From positions 1-5,912 of the forward strand of contig JAADHT010000126.1 in NCBI GenBank assembly GCA_013151705.1: a stretch of 5,912 nt of DNA, given 5' to 3'. Source of the DNA: Kiritimatiellota bacterium. GTDB lineage: Bacteria > Verrucomicrobiota > Lentisphaeria > Victivallales > JAADHT01. Below, in pieces: positions 5,734 through 5,912 of this stretch. The number at the start of each line of letters is the position of its first letter. The first letter of the stretch is position 1. Both the position numbers and the translations under genes were made by a program. Below the pieces are notes generated by a model. It did not search any database and was not told the DNA's origin. It saw only the letters and a list, made by a program, of their open reading frames with translations.

Positions 5734-5912
5734 TGTTTAATGAATAGCACTCGAGACTGGAAATGTCAAACTCGTTTCCCGCGGTTTGAGAGGAATTTCC
5801 GCTTTTTTTAAATCTGAATAGTTAGACCCTGCTCGAAAAGGTATCACAGCCATGCTGACGCGGACGAGCGCCGGATTTGGCCCGCGATTTGAAGATGAAT
5901 ACCCTCGGCGGT
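5734..5912. other. Right-edge region without a certain gene
   Basis: I see no confident gene here. On the minus strand one frame is open from the edge to TAA 5737-5739 (57 codons) and lines up in frame with the short ORF downstream. It contains Met 20 codons in, without a ribosome binding site. On the plus strand a frame running through 5500-5811 is antisense to that ORF and also lacks a ribosome binding site. The stretch 5830-5912 is GC-rich and could belong to a gene or repeat lying outside the window. Confidence 0.4.
5741..5769 (-). promoter_or_regulatory. Possible promoter giving a leaderless transcript
   Basis: On the minus strand a perfect TTGACA (complement of 5764-5769) is followed after 17 bases by TATTCA (complement of 5741-5746), a weak -10 box. 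The expected transcription start would fall at or next to the ATG at 5733, which would make the short ORF leaderless and explain its missing ribosome binding site. The weak -10 box keeps this tentative. Confidence 0.25.

Noticed and set aside
5500..5811. 103-codon plus-strand frame near the right edge
   Set aside because: It has no ribosome binding site and mixed, Arg/Cys-rich composition. It is antisense to the more protein-like minus-strand frame.

Overview
The window looks like bacterial chromosomal DNA of moderate GC content. Strong AGGAGG-type ribosome binding sites precede the main genes, there is one TTG start, and a consensus sigma-70 -10 box lies before the first gene. Nothing in the sequence fixes the phylum. 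A bacterial GH3-family protein, long repeat-bearing intergenic gaps and an unassigned conserved-looking protein would fit a little-studied lineage such as the PVC group, but that is only an impression.

Layout from left to right. Positions 1-256 are intergenic, with a tandem GGATATT-type repeat and then a good promoter. Positions 257-1903 (+) encode a GH3-superfamily adenylating enzyme. Positions 1904-2317 are a 414-base gap with several inverted repeats, a possible 35-codon leader ORF ending in four Leu codons, and a 12-bp hairpin just before the next ribosome binding site. Positions 2318-3358 (+) are purM (AIR synthetase, de novo purine synthesis). Positions 3359-3517 are a short convergent gap almost filled by a palindromic, hairpin-rich element. 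Positions 3518-4390 (-) are mtnP (methylthioadenosine phosphorylase, purine and methionine salvage). Positions 4391-4631 are an AT-rich gap with repeated TTCAA/TTGAA motifs. Positions 4632-5381 (-) encode a 249-residue soluble protein that I cannot assign. Positions 5382-5535 are its leader. Positions 5536-5733 (-) hold a short ORF that may be the 3' remnant of a broken gene. Positions 5734-5912 show no certain gene.

The two confidently named enzymes both touch purine metabolism: PurM makes the imidazole ring of purines, and MtnP recovers adenine from methylthioadenosine. They are transcribed toward each other, so they are not an operon. The GH3 protein, purM and mtnP seem to be independent units separated by gaps of 159 to 414 bases. 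I found no tRNA, rRNA, CRISPR array, transposase or phage gene. Nothing here amounts to a convincing new multi-gene system. The most notable items are the palindromic element between purM and mtnP, the purM leader architecture, and the unassigned 249-residue protein.
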